From: Angiostrongylus vasorum | Lineage: Eukaryota > Nematoda > Chromadorea > Rhabditida > Metastrongylidae | Direction: 5' to 3' | DNA length: 64,000 nucleotides | Assembly: GCA_018806985.1 (NCBI GenBank) | Contig: JADANN010000174.1 | Location: 4,110,570-4,174,569, forward strand | Shown: in pieces, positions 44,120 through 56,965 of the stretch | Layout: the number at the start of each line of letters is the position of its first letter | Numbering within the stretch: the first letter of the stretch is position 1 | Notes under the pieces: generated by a model | Told to the model about the DNA's origin: nothing | Databases searched by the model: none | What the model saw: the letters and a program-made list of their open reading frames with translations, nothing else | Program-made: the position numbers and the translations under genes

Positions 44120-46600
44120 ACTAACAGAGGTCTCGACGAAATTTCTTTGTAATGGTTCCTTGTGAATTACTTTCGTAGGGTTTTTCCCCCCTGTCACATC
44201 TATCAACCTTCCGCGCGTTGATTGTGCAGTGGTTCAAGAGGGCTTCGTTAACATATCCATTCTTCTCTGTACAGTGGAAGAGTGCTCCCATTTGGTTCTG
44301 TTCGCTGTGAAAACTTAGAATATACTCCATCCATCATATCATTAGTCTTCGTGTTATGGGTTTGACACTTCGAAGTATCCATTCGTTGAGTCTTTTCTCC
44401 GTCGATTGCCATTCAAACGCGTCGCGTGTTCGGTTCACCGAATTTTCAACATTTTTTGGGTATAGACGACATCCCTGACTTGTGATGCTCAAAGCAGGTG
44501 GGAACATCGGATTCCTTTCTTCAGTTACGTGATACGGGATACTCACATCATCCTCTTCCTGTCTGAAATGTCACATCGTTCTATAATGCTGATTCATTTT
44601 TCATCTTGTTTACGGAGAACCCAAGTACAGGGCGTGTGCGTTGATGCAGGAAAAACCAAGAGCCAAAAAAAGCGGCATCAAGTCGGCTGTTTTTTTTCTA
44701 CATTACCTTTCTGAAAGCCGTAACTGTTTTCTGATCATTTCAGCCCGATGATTGGCAAAGCTCGGACTGCTCTTGCCAGTGCTCTTCCCAACCTCTGCTG
44801 TTTCAGCGATTACCGCTGCGCATCTCTTCTTAGGATCTTTTTTGTTACCATTTTGCAAATCTTTGGTAATACGAGCGCATGTTAGCGGTTGCGTACTGTC
44901 CCGTGAATGGACGTTGGTGTATTAGCTCGAATGGTTCTGAAGACAAGCGTTTCTTTGTTGCTATCGAACTCTCGACTTCCATAACATTGACGTGAATGAT
45001 AATGAAGCCAATCGTATTTCTCATCGGTTTTATCAATAGCGGCATCTTCTCAAAAAAACCGATTAGTGACCTGAACAAGTCCTAATTCATGGTGTCTTTG
45101 GGACCTCATTTCTAAAACATTGTCGTTTTTCTTTCCTTTTCGCGACAAGTGGAACATCGAGCAAAGAGGACGATCGTTCGACCAGTGTGAAATATTGAAA
45201 CAACAGCGACATCGGTTAGGCAAAGCCGATTTCCTGTTATTTGGCCTATGTCACCATGGGTTAGAGACTGCTATGTCCAGCGTTAAAAGCCAAGCTTTCT
45301 AGAATTGTGAATTATCATGAAGATCCTGGTCGTAATAACAAAATTAGACATCTCACCTTGCTCGCTCCATTCTAATCTATGGCTTCCGATGTGGCATTTT
45401 TCAGATGTTCGCCTGTATCCAGTTTTAGCTTTGAAATCTCCTATGATGACGTCGAAGAATGTATGGCCTTTTTTGTTGAACTTCTCCAAGCCCATATAGA
45501 ACACTTCTGACTTCTTCTTCGTCATAGTGTCTGTCACGTCTGTGTGTAGAAGACGAAGATTGTCAAAGCCAGCATCGATCCACACCTCTTCAGCCGTAAA
45601 CGTCCGATTCGGGTTCTTAGTTGTTCGAGTGTTCAAGCGATGTTCATGAATTTAGAGAATTCCTCTATCAGATAGAGAATTCTCTATCTACATAACAAAC
45701 ACATTCTACAAGTGGATAGAGACCACATCCCATTCTAGCCATCGGGCACGTCACTGGACACAGCATCTTGTAGTTATCAGTCACACCACCAGGCATGCTA
45801 TTGGGTGCGTCTCCTTGCTTGGGGACTAGGCCCCGTTGCCCCAGCCTTGACCCCTACGACCAACGCCACACGCTCAGACGTAGCCACGCCCACTAGCACC
45901 GTCATTTGGCTTCTGACGACACTTTGGAGATCGCCGTTGCCATTCCATCATTATTTCCCTCCCGCTTAATCTCCCGCTTAATCTTTCTTTGCAAATTCAT
46001 TTTCTTAGGCTGTAATGATATTAAGTGTAATCCTTAGTTCCTGCATTGCTAGTACATTAATGTTATCGTCGATTCTCGTGTAATGGCATTGTGTTGTCAA
46101 CATAAGTTAAATACTTCCATTGCTCACAGCTACTTTACAAACAATTCTTCACTCTTATTCACTCCCGCGAACGCTGTTCATATTCTTGCGCTGTGAGCCG
46201 TTACATTGGTGCATACACTATTGTTAATGCATTTTTTAAGGTAAAAACCCACTGAACCACCTCACTTGTAATTTATTGTACGTACGTCATTACAATTCTC
46301 ATTGCATTGTTGTGTAAACAGCATGTATATACGCGTGAAGCTTTAATTACCCAAGTTTGAGGCAACCTAGCTTGTGCTAATGAAAACGTCGCCGCCGGCT
46401 GCTCCTTTATTGCTTCATGTTCCAAGGAACAGTCATTCTCAGGTGTCATAGACGACGTTGAATGGGCGGTGACTCCTCATCTCGGTCACTACGAAATCAC
46501 TGCATCTTATCCTTCCCGTATGTATCATCAAGTCCTCAGTGGATGGTTCTGACCCAATTAAGCGTGCAAAGTAGTGGCGCTTAGCCATAACTACTTACTT
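44120..46600 (-). mobile_element. RTE-type retrotransposon, deleted and interrupted
   Basis: Minus strand: endonuclease start at 46390-46560, endonuclease core at 45300-45640 (VIIGDFKAKTG, GSHRLEWSEQGE), connector at 44850-45080 (VESSIATKKRLSSEPFELIH), then a jump near 44700 to the C-terminal region at 44340-44600. The RT centre is deleted. A 0.74-kb insertion splits the endonuclease at about 45645-46385. Confidence 0.8.
45645..46385 (+). mobile_element. Unknown insertion inside the RTE endonuclease
   Basis: It begins with an inverted-repeat hairpin (TAGAGAATTCCTCTATCAGA, then TAGAGAATTCTCTA) and continues through GC-richer text (CTAGGCCCCGTTGCCCCAG, CACGCCCACTAGCACCG). It has no coding frame. 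The hairpin is shared with 39258-39325. It could be a MITE or a solo LTR; its right end is uncertain. Confidence 0.5.
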
Positions 46601-46914
46601 GATACTTGAACGCTCACAGTGGTACGCGTCAAACGCAGGTATTTAAGTTCAACTCCCTTTGCTTCGCTGCAGATGACATCCATGGCTTCCGTTCTGGTCG
46701 TTGGAATCATAATTATTTTCCTTCAACTCATCGTAATCGTCTGCAATGGATTCGCCATATTCTTGTTCACGAGGTAAGCCAGGCAACAAAGCATTGCAGG
46801 TTTTGATTGTGTTTCTCTTTGAAGACCTCTTCCGTAATAATAGAAGTGTCTAGTTTTAACTTTATTTGCTGGTGTTTCTTTTTTCGTGGAATGGTGCGAT
46901 GTGAACCATACCCA

Positions 46915-47300
46915 CAAGGTTGCTGAGATATGAGCGATTCTGAGAACCCCAGCTGCACTTCGAAATCAAGATTACCTCATCGCAACAACCGAGTACCTTG
47001 TTTCGCCTTTCTGTCAACCATTTTTTACTCTGTCGTTGCAATCAGCAGTCACCTACGCAGTTCACATGGTATCCTGCCACGAAAATGGAATAGCCAGTAA
47101 GTAAAAGTTAAGAATTTGTGATTCCCACTGCAGCACTAGCCTAAGTGGGTTGAATCCCAAGACAAGTGATTGCTGATGGAATCGTCAAAATTTAAAAAAA
47201 TAGCTAAAATAAAGGAAAAGCTAGGCCCTCGGTTGCGTGGTGGCTAGCATGAGGGCATCCGGTATGGGCAATCGCGGTTCCGAAGATTTTTTACGCGTAT
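46915..47300. mobile_element. SINE-D type inverted pair, decayed
   Basis: Left (-): CACAAGGTTGCTGAGATATG to GCAGTCACCTACGCAG. Right (+): GGTTGAATCCCAAGACAAGT, GGTTGCGTGGTGGCTAGCAT and GGGCAATCGCGGTTCCGAAG, a tRNA-like A/B box pair. Confidence 0.65.
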
Positions 47301-47419
47301 CTTAGTATCCTTGTAGTGGAAGCGTCTAGTGTTTCATTTTTATCGAGGTCGAAGAGTCTACGCCAAAATTTCTCTGTGCAACTGATATTTTTTTTAGCGG
47401 CTACTATTGTTTTCACGCA

Positions 47420-47690
47420 ATGGCGAGTAGGTGGCTTTGTATATTTCATTCGTTTATTCCACATGACACGCCACCATATCTATTGTGCGGAACCCAACAC
47501 TTCTTTCACTGATTCGTTTTCTTCTCATTTGTCTTCACTGGTCTTCGAACAGTTCGCCTGTTCTTTCAGATGCTTCTAAGGACTTCGTCTTCTTCATGAA
47601 TGTCGCCGAATGCTGGCTGAGTCGATTCTTTTTGCAATTTTTTGACATAACCAAGCTAACACGATTGGAGTAGAGTGTTGGGAAAAAGAG
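47420..47690 (-). mobile_element. SINE-E, 5'-truncated
   Basis: Minus strand: CACCATATCTATTGTGCGGA, TCGTCTTCTTCATGAATGTC and GAATGCTGGCTGAGTCGATT. The tRNA-like head is missing. It lies just before the chemoreceptor pseudogene. Confidence 0.72.
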
Positions 47691-47829
47691 TCAAAAGTAA
47701 TGTCTTTGCTTTCTGTTCGACAGCATCACTACCCACTGCCTATCCGTTCCCCACCTTTCTCCCTCATTCACTTCGTTGACATGCAAAAGGAGCTAAAACG
47801 ACGATTGCATGCTCATATAATCTTTTCAG

Positions 47830-48773
47830 CACTTCCATTCACTATTTATCTCACAACCTCGTGGAATCCAGTCTATTTGGATTTAAATCCTTATGTAATA
47901 ATCGGCATCGCTCCTTTTTTTTGTTCAGTCGAAGATTCACCTCGCTATTGAAATATCTATTGCCACGGAAAGAATATTGGTAAGATGTTTCTCAAACTCC
48001 GGTTTCCCCCTATATGTAAAATGTTTCAGGCTCTGTCCTTCCCAGTGATGTTCCGCAAGCTGTCTTCTCGCACGTATGCTACGTTCTGCTTGTTGCTTGA
48101 CTCTTATTTGGAATGCTGGATGTCTTCCTAGAATTCTTTTTTCGCACCGTTCAAGCACTCTGAAAACTGCCTATCTCCTGGATGTTTTGTTGGTGCCGAG
48201 TTCCGCTACTATGTGGCAAATGAGCAACTTCGTATGGCTTCTCTTTAGAAACTAGATTCTATATTTTGTAAATGTCCTCTCCCAGGTGTTGAGCATTATT
48301 GGGATTGTTCTGACGACTTCTATCCTCGTAAAACTGGGCATTATGCAGCAAAAATCGCTACGTAGTGGAGCTGTGATGACGTGGACAGAAAACAATTTTA
48401 AGCAGGTAGTTTACAAGCCTTTTTTTTAATCATAAGAAAAATTTTTCGATTGATGTGAGAATTTTGGATCACTCGCAACTGTGCTGGAATCCTCCTTTCA
48501 TCCTTGGTGTTTGTCACTCTTCCAAGTGTTGGTGTTGGAGTTTGTGCAATAACCGGCTACTGTGTTTCCACCAATGTTGGTCCGGTGTACCTAGCTGCAC
48601 CGCTTTGTGCTGGTTAGCCCCAAAAGTGATTTTAAAGGTCAAACCTTGTAATTAAAACAAATTGTGCAATATGTTTATTTAAGGTGTCTGTAGCAATATC
48701 ATACACATCGCTCTAAATAAAAACGTGAGAGATTTGGCAGCACAGTGCATCAACAGTCATCCGGGATTTTAAG
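47830..48773 (+). pseudogene. Serpentine chemoreceptor, srbc-like, broken
   Basis: Exons about 47830-47979, 48030-48231, 48286-48405, 48468-48612 and 48684-48773 cover TM2-3 to the C-terminus. Visible blocks are AIEISIATERIL (TM3/ER motif), ALSFPVMFRKLSSRTYATFC, FGMLDVFLEFFF, CLSPGCFVGAEFRYY, VLSIIGIVLTTSILVKL, SSLVFVTLPSVGVGV and NIIHIALNKNVRDLAAQC. Such receptors sense odours in nematode neurons. Lesions: an extra T in the T8 run 47915-47922, frame changes near 48100, 48138 and 48210, and GG in place of AG at the exon 48468 acceptor. N-terminal exons are missing; SINE-E lies there. Introns are short (50-75 bases), unlike the bZIP gene. The srbc class is my best family match, by memory of its conserved blocks. 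Confidence 0.78.
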
Positions 48774-49029
48774 CGAGTCAGTTCTCTCATGCTTACGTCT
48801 ACAAAATTCGCAGTTGCATGCTTTTAAATGATCTGAATTCTACAGTTCTCTATTATAGTTGTTCCATTATGAATGCCATTGTGATCGTTTGTTACAGTGT
48901 GCGTTGCTTTCACAGTAAAGAAATCGTTCGCTTGCAGGATTTAGTTAAGTGGAATTCGTCAAAATTTGTACAAAAAATCAAACTAACAACTACCTATAGT
49001 GCAATTCTGCAATACGAAAGACTGCTTGA

Positions 49030-50115
49030 AATCCTACTGAAAATGTCCCAACTTCACTCAAAAGCACTTTGAGTGACAGAGTGCAAAGTTTGAGCCACTG
49101 ATTGCCCGGCTTTCCTAGAATAGGAGTCCAGAAAGGACTGCCTCTTGAGGTCTGTGTTCTGCTCATTGTAAGTCCACCAGTTATTTGGTGGAGACCAGTT
49201 GGACAGATTCTCACGTAGGACAGGAATTTGCCTGGCTGCACCAGTTCACGCGTGACCACAAGACACTCCTTCTTGCGGTTTATTTTTGGATATTTGAAAT
49301 CCAAAAGGTTCAAGAGCTTTAACTCTGGTGTTCTTGGTTTCTGTGCAAGGATAGCGATCTTTGCTTCAAAATCTTTTCCGTTATATCTCCTTATCCTACG
49401 TGTGCCAAGTGGAGTACTTGGTTTATCTCTAAATATACAGAGTAGCTGTTCTTTCATTACCGACCTACACTAATATATCCATTTCGTCAAGATAGTCGAC
49501 AATGCACGTTCTTCAAGAGATCAGCTAAACCGTGCCCGAACTCATGGAATCACCGCCTCTACCGTCAGGGCATACTATGCAATTCTGCTTTACACATGGA
49601 CAGTTATACATGCAGTTACGACCAACTGGCATGTTAGAATTCTCTGTGGTATTTCAATCAATATCACTGAGTTCTCTAGACCGGACCTTTTAAGGCAACA
49701 TTTCATAGCTGCAGTTAGTTCGTTGAAAATGAAGGACAGGAAAAAGCAAGACTTTATTACCGCTTGGATTATCGTTGGCGGTATGGTCTTTCGCCTACAC
49801 CTATTCCGAGGAGCTGCAGTTTCTCAGCCATTAGTAATGGCTACTGGCCGCGCTAATTCCAGAATTCTTCGTTCTGCTCTCCTTAAGACGACCAGATGGC
49901 CAAACAATCATCTATGTCTATGTCTGCGGCAGAATAACGACCGGAGATCGATTACTGGTGCTTCTGGAATGGCAAGACTTAGCTGGTCGTTGTCCTATTT
50001 CCAACTCTGTTATTTTTGTGTAGTATTTTCCAGACCATCAGAAAATTGAGCAGTTCAGTCATTGCTTACTGCTACTTCGTGCTGAATGAGGCGTTCGTAA
50101 TATTGGAATCAATAA
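49030..50115 (-). mobile_element. Penelope-like element, antisense decayed copy
   Basis: Minus strand, upstream to downstream: an IQHE block near 50090, an RT remnant near 49930-50050 with WKILHKNNRVGN, the linker with CCLKRSGLENSV near 49670, a Cys block near 49560-49590, and the GIY-YIG C-terminal part at 49230-49390 (KDFEAKIAILAQKPRTPELK, NRKKECLVVTREL). About half the RT is deleted. The 5' end is truncated. Confidence 0.8.
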
Positions 50116-50119
50116 CGTC

Positions 50120-51030
50120 GTTCTTAAAACCACAACTCTTCTTAGATGAGCGGCATATATCCTCTCCCATTTGGGAAAAATGTTCAAAAATTTACGAGTG
50201 TCCAGTTAATGATAAGACAATGTTCATAAAGTACTTTTTAGCTAAATATACACCTTCGTTCACGAACGAGGATACCGTTCCTAAATTGTTCGGCCTCCCA
50301 ACGCCATATTGTCATAAAAAAAAGAAAAATATATGGTAATGAAAAAATGATCGCTGAGGGAAGCAAGGAGAGGATTTAAGCGAAACCACAAAAAAGACTT
50401 TCCATCCATTCTTGTCAGGCATCTACTCTCACCGCTTTTAGTTTTTCTGGCAACAGAAATAAACTTAATTCATTCAAAAAGGTCTGTTCTCATTGAGACG
50501 GTTAAATGAGCTATTGCTTAATGCCACTATGCGAAGATTTTTTTGATACAATCGAACTTCCTAAGGTAGGGAGGACTTTAGTTCAGTCTGGATGAGCATA
50601 ATAAATAGAGTGACGATAGGACAAATATCTGTCGCAATTTTGGTAACAAAGATATGTTAACGGAGTGTGTTCCCATTGTGATCGTAGCGATAAAGTAATA
50701 AAGTAGGGATGGCCTTGATTAAATGATGTTGGAAGTAGTTCAAATTTGTGCCCAGAGCGCAACTTAGACAAGAAAGTATTGAGAATTCTCTTGTAAGGTA
50801 TCCTAAAAATTTGAGTCCCAATCGTGAAGGTTGAGCTTAGTTGTAGGTCGTTAGATTTAGTGAACGTGTTAACATCCAATGTGGCGTACCTGAACGATAA
50901 GCCATTCCACGTCCAGTTGCATCCATGCGCCCTCGTGGACTGCCTATTGCCTATAACGGCCACGTCTATCTCCATTATTGCTAGAGGTTGATTGGTATCT
51001 ACTGGCTACTGGTATATATAGAGCTCAGTT
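50120..51030. other. Nothing recognised
   Basis: A 130-codon minus-strand frame (50583-50975) lacks recognisable domains. It might belong to the 5' end of the adjacent BEL/Pao relic. Confidence 0.25.
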
Positions 51031-52739
51031 ACAAATCCGTTAGGCACCATAAGTCGTACGAAAATAATTGGGACTTCATTAAAACGGAAACGCGTTTTTA
51101 GATATCCAAATTCAGTAAGACGCGAGCATTCTAGCAAAATAGGAGCTTCAACATAGTGCCAAAGCGAATGTGGTGAAAACAGTGGGGCACCTCGTCGAAA
51201 GAGAACGCTCTAAGCCCGTCGACCAAAGAAAAAAGACTGGAAAGCTCGAAGATTGACGTCACTAATGAAATCAACCACTCGTGACAAATTTACCATTTAT
51301 CCATCCTCAAATTAACTGGATTTATAAGGGAGTGAGAAACATTTTAGGGAAGCATTTCACCAAAATTTGCGCCCGCGCTGAATTGACCGCCATCAGAAAA
51401 TGAGCTATCTTTGGACCCCCTTCATGGGGAGACAATAGAGCGCGTCAACCAGTACCAAATATCCCACGAAACTTACGCAATTGTAATAGAAGATCTAAAA
51501 GAAAAAACATGACAGTGAACAACTCCTTGTTTATCACTTGTTACATATACTTCGTACAACAGAAGCACAAAGCAAATGCGTCAAAGATCAGAAAAATTCC
51601 GTAGGGAAACCGTTTTTTCGATTGTTGTTAAACTGCACGAAAAAGGGATATTCTGATCTTACAGTAACTAATACAAGAAAAATTTACAAAAGATATACGA
51701 TGGTACACTCGACAAAAGACAGAACAGAGACAAGAGGATGCGAAAACGAGCGGAACGCTTAAAAATATCAAGGAATGCTTCAGGAAGGAACCAGAACTAC
51801 GTGACCAAAAAGAAAAAAAGCCTACCTTAAAACGGAACGAAGGAATCGAGAACAAAAAGAAACTTTCATGAGCAGACTATATCTGTCCTTTTCACCGCAG
51901 AAAGTAGGACACTTACGAAACGACTGCTCTAGCGTGAGAACAAGAAAGAGTGAAAATCATTAATACGAGCAATCTCTGCTATAATTCTGGCTATCGATGC
52001 GCCGGCTGCCCGATGGCAAAGGATGGGCGTGGCGAAATTGCAATAAGCACGGAGACCACATCTCTATTTTTTAGATACCAGCACCTGCGAACTGAATATA
52101 AGCTAGGAAAAGCGGTAAAATTACCTACGAAATTTTCGAATATCACTTTGAAAAAAAAGCCCACTTCATCAAAAAATCAATGCCGTAATTTCCAATAAGA
52201 TGGAATGTGAGGATAGCGCCGTTCTCTGTGCTATGAAAGAGAACACATTAAGCGCTCAAATTTTAGCAGAACAAGCAGAAGCCTTCAAGCTAACAAGCCG
52301 AAACAAGAGCTAATAGGAGTGATCCATTTTTGCTCGACCAGACCTTTCGTTGGACTAGCCGTACGCTTTCAACTACAAAGCAGTGATTCCATCGAGTTAA
52401 CGATTCACACACTGGAAAGGTTCTAAGCCAACGAAAAAAGCCATGCGGAATCACTACGCCGAAACTGGAAGATGCTTGTAGATCAGAGCGGGTTACAACA
52501 GCTAGAATTAATACAATTTTACATGGGCTCTAAAACGATGCCTATCTGGCAACCACTACAAAAAACGATGGCAAACCATTAGACGGATGCTAAGGGTGTC
52601 TTCCGCTGAGAAACGAATTAAGGACATTACCAGACACTATTGTTATGAAGATACGACGGCAACAATTAATAGTCGCCAAATTGAGACAAAATCTCACCAT
52701 TCTTTAATTGTACCATGAAGCCATCTACAACAATTAGAT

Positions 52740-53033
52740 CTAAATATAAATGAAGCGCGTGGTGCAGTGGTCGGAGTCGCCCTGCAACACACATGTGGAA
52801 TCGATCCTCGCGCCCATGGCTCACCAAGCCTTCCATTCCCCGGGGCCGGCAGATTGGTAGCAGCCTTGTCTGGGAGGATAGCAACATTGGTTCGATGCAT
52901 CGGTAGACACCGCGAATCATTGTAAAGGCCAGATATGGATTCAATCACCTCCAAATAGTGCTTAATGAAGTCGAATGCATGGCGCATCCCTCGGCTATTG
53001 ATCAACGCCGAGAGTTCCATCCTTTTATAATTG
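52740..53033 (+). mobile_element. SINE-A within BEL/Pao
   Basis: GCGCGTGGTGCAGTGGTCGG head, CAACACACATGTGGAATCGA, CTTGTCTGGGAGGATAGCAA and ATTGATCAACGCCGAGAGTT tail. Near full-length. Confidence 0.88.
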
Positions 53034-53370
53034 ATATAACCGACGAATAAAAATTCAGGGAGGAATCAACTATGCACTCTTACCCACATCAACTAATGCT
53101 CATACGCCACAAGGAAACTACAAGAATAACACTTCTCTATAATGCATCAGTACAGCTGAAAAAAAGCACCGTCACTAAACGATGTGCGACATCAAATGCC
53201 AGCTTTCTTTCCGCTGATATTCGATACTTTATTTCACCTCCCTTACCTGAAGTGTCGCAATAGTTGGGAATTTCGAGAAACATTTCCTGCATATCCGATT
53301 CTATTAGCAAGATGGTGATGAAAGATGACTTCCTTGGATGCACGACATCCCCCAAACAACTCGAACGAAG

Positions 53371-54780
53371 ATTAGGTGGTTAAGAAACAGATGATCGTTT
53401 TAAAATGTTTATTACTTCAATGTATTTCTTTACCAATAAAATATTCTTAGTACCCCACAATATTATATATTATTAAAAAGTTCACTTTTATGCTTTTTCT
53501 AACCATGTTTCCGCACTTTGCCAGAAGTTAAATTTTTCACCAACTTTTGTGCACGGCAATTTCAGATTTCAAGAACGGATTTTCCTGGAATTTTCTTTTA
53601 TGAGTTCAAACTCGGTCGTAGTGCAGTAGAGACGGTTCCGAAACATTGAAGAAGTTCGGCGTGATGGTAGTGTTGGTGAATCAACAGCGCGAACATGGTT
53701 CCAGAAATTCCGCTCGGCTGATTCCGACCTCGAAGATAAAGAACGGCGCGAACGCGCTGCAGTACTTGACTACGACGGATTGAAGTCGCTGGTGAAAGCA
53801 AACCTGCGAACAACTCTTCGACAGCTTGCACGATAGCTTGGCTTGAGCAAAGGAACAATTTCCACCCACTTGAATACCATAGGAAAGACGAAAAAAATCG
53901 ACAGTGGGTTTCACACGAATTAAACCACAATCAGAAAAACCGTTTTGAAGTGTCGTCTGCTTTTATTCTATGCTGCAAGAGACCATTTTGTTGATTGAAT
54001 TGTCACTTGCGACGAGAAACGGATTCTGTACGACAACTGGCGACGTTCAGCTCAATGGTTTGGTTGCAATTACGCTCCGCAGTACTTCCCAAATCAAAAT
54101 TGCACCAAAAAAAAGGTTATGGTGACTGTTTGGTGGTCTGAAGCCAAGCTGATTCTTGCGATGAGAAGTGGATTTTGTACGACAACCGCCGACATTGAGG
54201 TCAACGGTTGGATTGCCATCACGTTCCGCAGCACTTCCCAAATCGAAATTGCACTGAAAAAAAGTTTACGGTGACTTGGTGGTGTGCAGACGGGTTAATT
54301 CATCACAACTTTTTGAAATCTGGCGAAAGAAATACGGCAGAGAAGTATTACCAACAAATCGACGAAATACACCGTATACTCCAACAACAGCGGCTGGCAT
54401 TAGTCAACAGAAAAGGGCCAATCCTTCTCCACAACAGCGCCTCGCCTCACGTGGCCGAACCAGCACTGCACAAGTTGAACGTGTAGGGCTACGAAACTTC
54501 GCGTCATGCTCCACATTCAGCAGACCTCTGGTCTACCGACTATCACTTTTTTCAAGGACCTTTACAACTTCCTGCGCGGGAAATGCTTCACCAATCAGGA
54601 CGACGCAAAAAATGCCTTCAACGAATTCATCGCTTCCAGAACTCCAGAGTTTTAAACAACTAAAATAATTAGGCTTGTTCCTTTTTTGAAAAAAATGTGT
54701 AAATTTAAATGGTTTTTGCTTTAATTGATAAAGTTTTGTTTAATAGTTCGAAACGCCCATTTATTTCCGAACAACTTAGT
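53371..54780 (+). mobile_element. mariner-type DNA transposon, inactive
   Basis: Imperfect terminal inverted repeats: 5' TTAGGTGGTTAAGAAACAG and, in reverse, 3' TAAGTTGTTCGGAAATAAA. The transposase reads GRSAVETVRNIEEVRRDGSV, STARTWFQKFRSADSDLEDK, a VTCDEK catalytic block near 54004, LHNSASPHVAEPALHKLN near 54430 and DYHFFKD/NFLRG-type text near 54545. It cut and pasted DNA via a DD-type active site. Stops, frameshifts and a duplicated core segment (about 54004-54130 and 54154-54285) disable it. It sits within BEL/Pao RT sequence. Confidence 0.86.
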
Positions 54781-54854
54781 AGTACGACTGCAGATTCATA
54801 TGCGTTGCTTTCGGTCTAAACTTCTTGCCATTTCTCTTAACTGGAACAATCAAG

Positions 54855-55110
54855 TATCACAATGATGCCGAGATATTTGCAAAACCCGGTCCCCAGCCCA
54901 GATTCGACCGCATTTGCCCTTTCCGAGGAATCACGTCTTATCCACTGCACTACTGAGGCCCTCGCGCCGCCTTTCTTTCATCCAGTTTTCTACCTAACGG
55001 TGCCATCAGCAAAAAACCCGTCAACGAGAATAATCTAGAGCAAAGATCGGTATTTGCAAATATCTCATCATCACAGTGCTTGCATTTCGCATTATACCTC
55101 GCCGTGAGAA
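54855..55110 (-). mobile_element. SINE-D copy
   Basis: Minus strand: CACAATGATGCCGAGATATT tail, CCCAGATTCGACCGC B box (rc GCGGTCGAATCTGGG), TTATCCACTGCACTACTGAG A-box region (rc), and CCCGTCAACGAGAATAATCT. Confidence 0.78.
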
Positions 55111-55139
55111 AATGATTACAGGCAGTATAGGATAAGGAA

Positions 55140-55428
55140 AAAAGCTCTCGGCGTTGATTAATCTCTTAGAGATGCTCCATACATTCGGCTTCATTAAGCA
55201 TCGTTTGGAGGTGGCTGGATGCATATCTGGCCTTTGCAATGACTCACAGTGGCCTACCGACGTACCGAATCTGTGCTGCTCTCCTTCCAGACAAGTCTGG
55301 TACCAGTTTGCCGACCCCTGAGGGATGGAAGGCTTGGTGGGCCAAGGGCGCAGCCATCAACTTTCATGTGTACTGCAGGGGCGCCTCCAACCACTGCTCC
55401 ACACGCGCTTCCACTACAGGCAGTACAT
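55140..55428 (-). mobile_element. SINE-A copy
   Basis: Minus strand: CTCTCGGCGTTGATTAATCT tail, CATTAAGCATCGTTTGGAGG, CTTCCAGACAAGTCTGGTAC and CAACCACTGCTCCACACGCG head. Near full-length. Confidence 0.87.
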
Positions 55429-56754
55429 AGGGAAAACCAACTATCACTTAAACAACTGCCTAAATAATCTAAGAGTGGTCAAAGCGTTTGCCTAGAATAC
55501 ACGCTTGGATAAGGTCATTCTCACAGCTATATCAATGCAAGAGGAAATAACGACAAATAAGGAAGCAATGCAATTATTTAGGAAACTAGGCATGAACTTA
55601 GACCAGTTCCTGTACATTGATCAACTTATTATGAAGTAAACCACCCAAAGAACGCGCCATCAATTCCCCGACACAAAATTCTTGGAATAATTTGGTGTTC
55701 CTAAGAATATAAGCTCCTTTTTCCACACAATTATTCAGAGGAATAAAAACTGACCCAGCAAACGATAATTGAAGAAGTTGCTGCCATCTACGATCCCATG
55801 GGATGGCTTACTCAAATTACATTAAGAGGGAAGCTATTCCTTCAATAGCTGTAGAATTTTGAGTGGACGATTCACCACTTTTTAAAGAAGCACATGGACC
55901 AGCAAAACAAAAAGTGGACGATCTCTACGGATTCGAAACCACTATTCAATTCGAAATCGCTATTTCATCTAAAATTGACGAAATCAGAGTCAAACGAACT
56001 CGGACGCCAGAAAGCATGGCCGCTTGCGCTTATGTCTTCTCAAACGGCTAGTCACAGCTGCTTATAGGGAAAATCCAAACTGCCACGTCTAAATGAAAAC
56101 ACCAAGCTCCTAAACTAGAACTAAAGTCGTTAACAATGACAACTCTTGTGATTCATTTTATATATTCACCCTTAGAAGACTAGAGGTCTACTACTGGCAC
56201 AACAGTGTCCTCTCAGGTTCCAAAATCTCACTAACCTGGATATGGTAGAGCAAAAATAGACAAAGCACATCCACTCTGGTAAAGAACCAAATAAAAAGAA
56301 ATACGACGAACTTTACGAAACTTGACCACATCCATCCAATTTGTTATATAACCACTAGTCGAAATACAGCATACTGTGTCACTAGAGGGTTAAATAGACA
56401 TGAGCCAAAATATGAGCCATGTGTGGTGGGAGACAACTCATATTAGTTGCCTAAATGTCATAGCGAGAAAACATCAATCTTTTCGAAACTGTCAAGCAAT
56501 ATAAACGGAGACCGAAAATTGCGACAATGCCCACCATTTAGAATACCGAAAAATGAACTGTTGAACTGCACAAGGCATAATCGCCTCCTACCAGCACAAA
56601 GCACAACTTCGTATACACTTATATGCATTTATAAAAATAACATTAAAATTATGAACAGAGCCGGAAGAACAAATTTAGAGCACTATACCAAAGCTTGGTT
56701 CAACATTGCCAGAACCGTATATAACAGCAGCAGAGTACAAAATGACGCTTAAAT

Positions 56755-56965
56755 TGCTTACTTGATACTTGAACGGCCCGTCATCACCATTTTTGTACGG
56801 GGCCCCAGCATAATCACCATTTTTTCGGAGATTTGCTGGTTAAAGCCTTTGTGGTTCCCTGAAATGCCGAGGACAGCCTGGCCAAAGTCTGCTCCAGGTC
56901 TTCACCAAGACAGAGCGGTCGCAGCCCCTTGTGGACCAGAGGGGAGATTTGCCACGACCATTAAA
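56755..56965 (-). repeat. Repeat-B 3' half within BEL/Pao
   Basis: GCTTACTTGATACTTGAACG, GGGCCCCAGCATAATCACC and GGACAGCCTGGCCAAAGTCT, truncated after GGGGAGATTTGCCACGACC. Confidence 0.86.

Noticed and set aside
53598..53930. 110-codon minus-strand frame
   Set aside because: Antisense to the mariner transposase.
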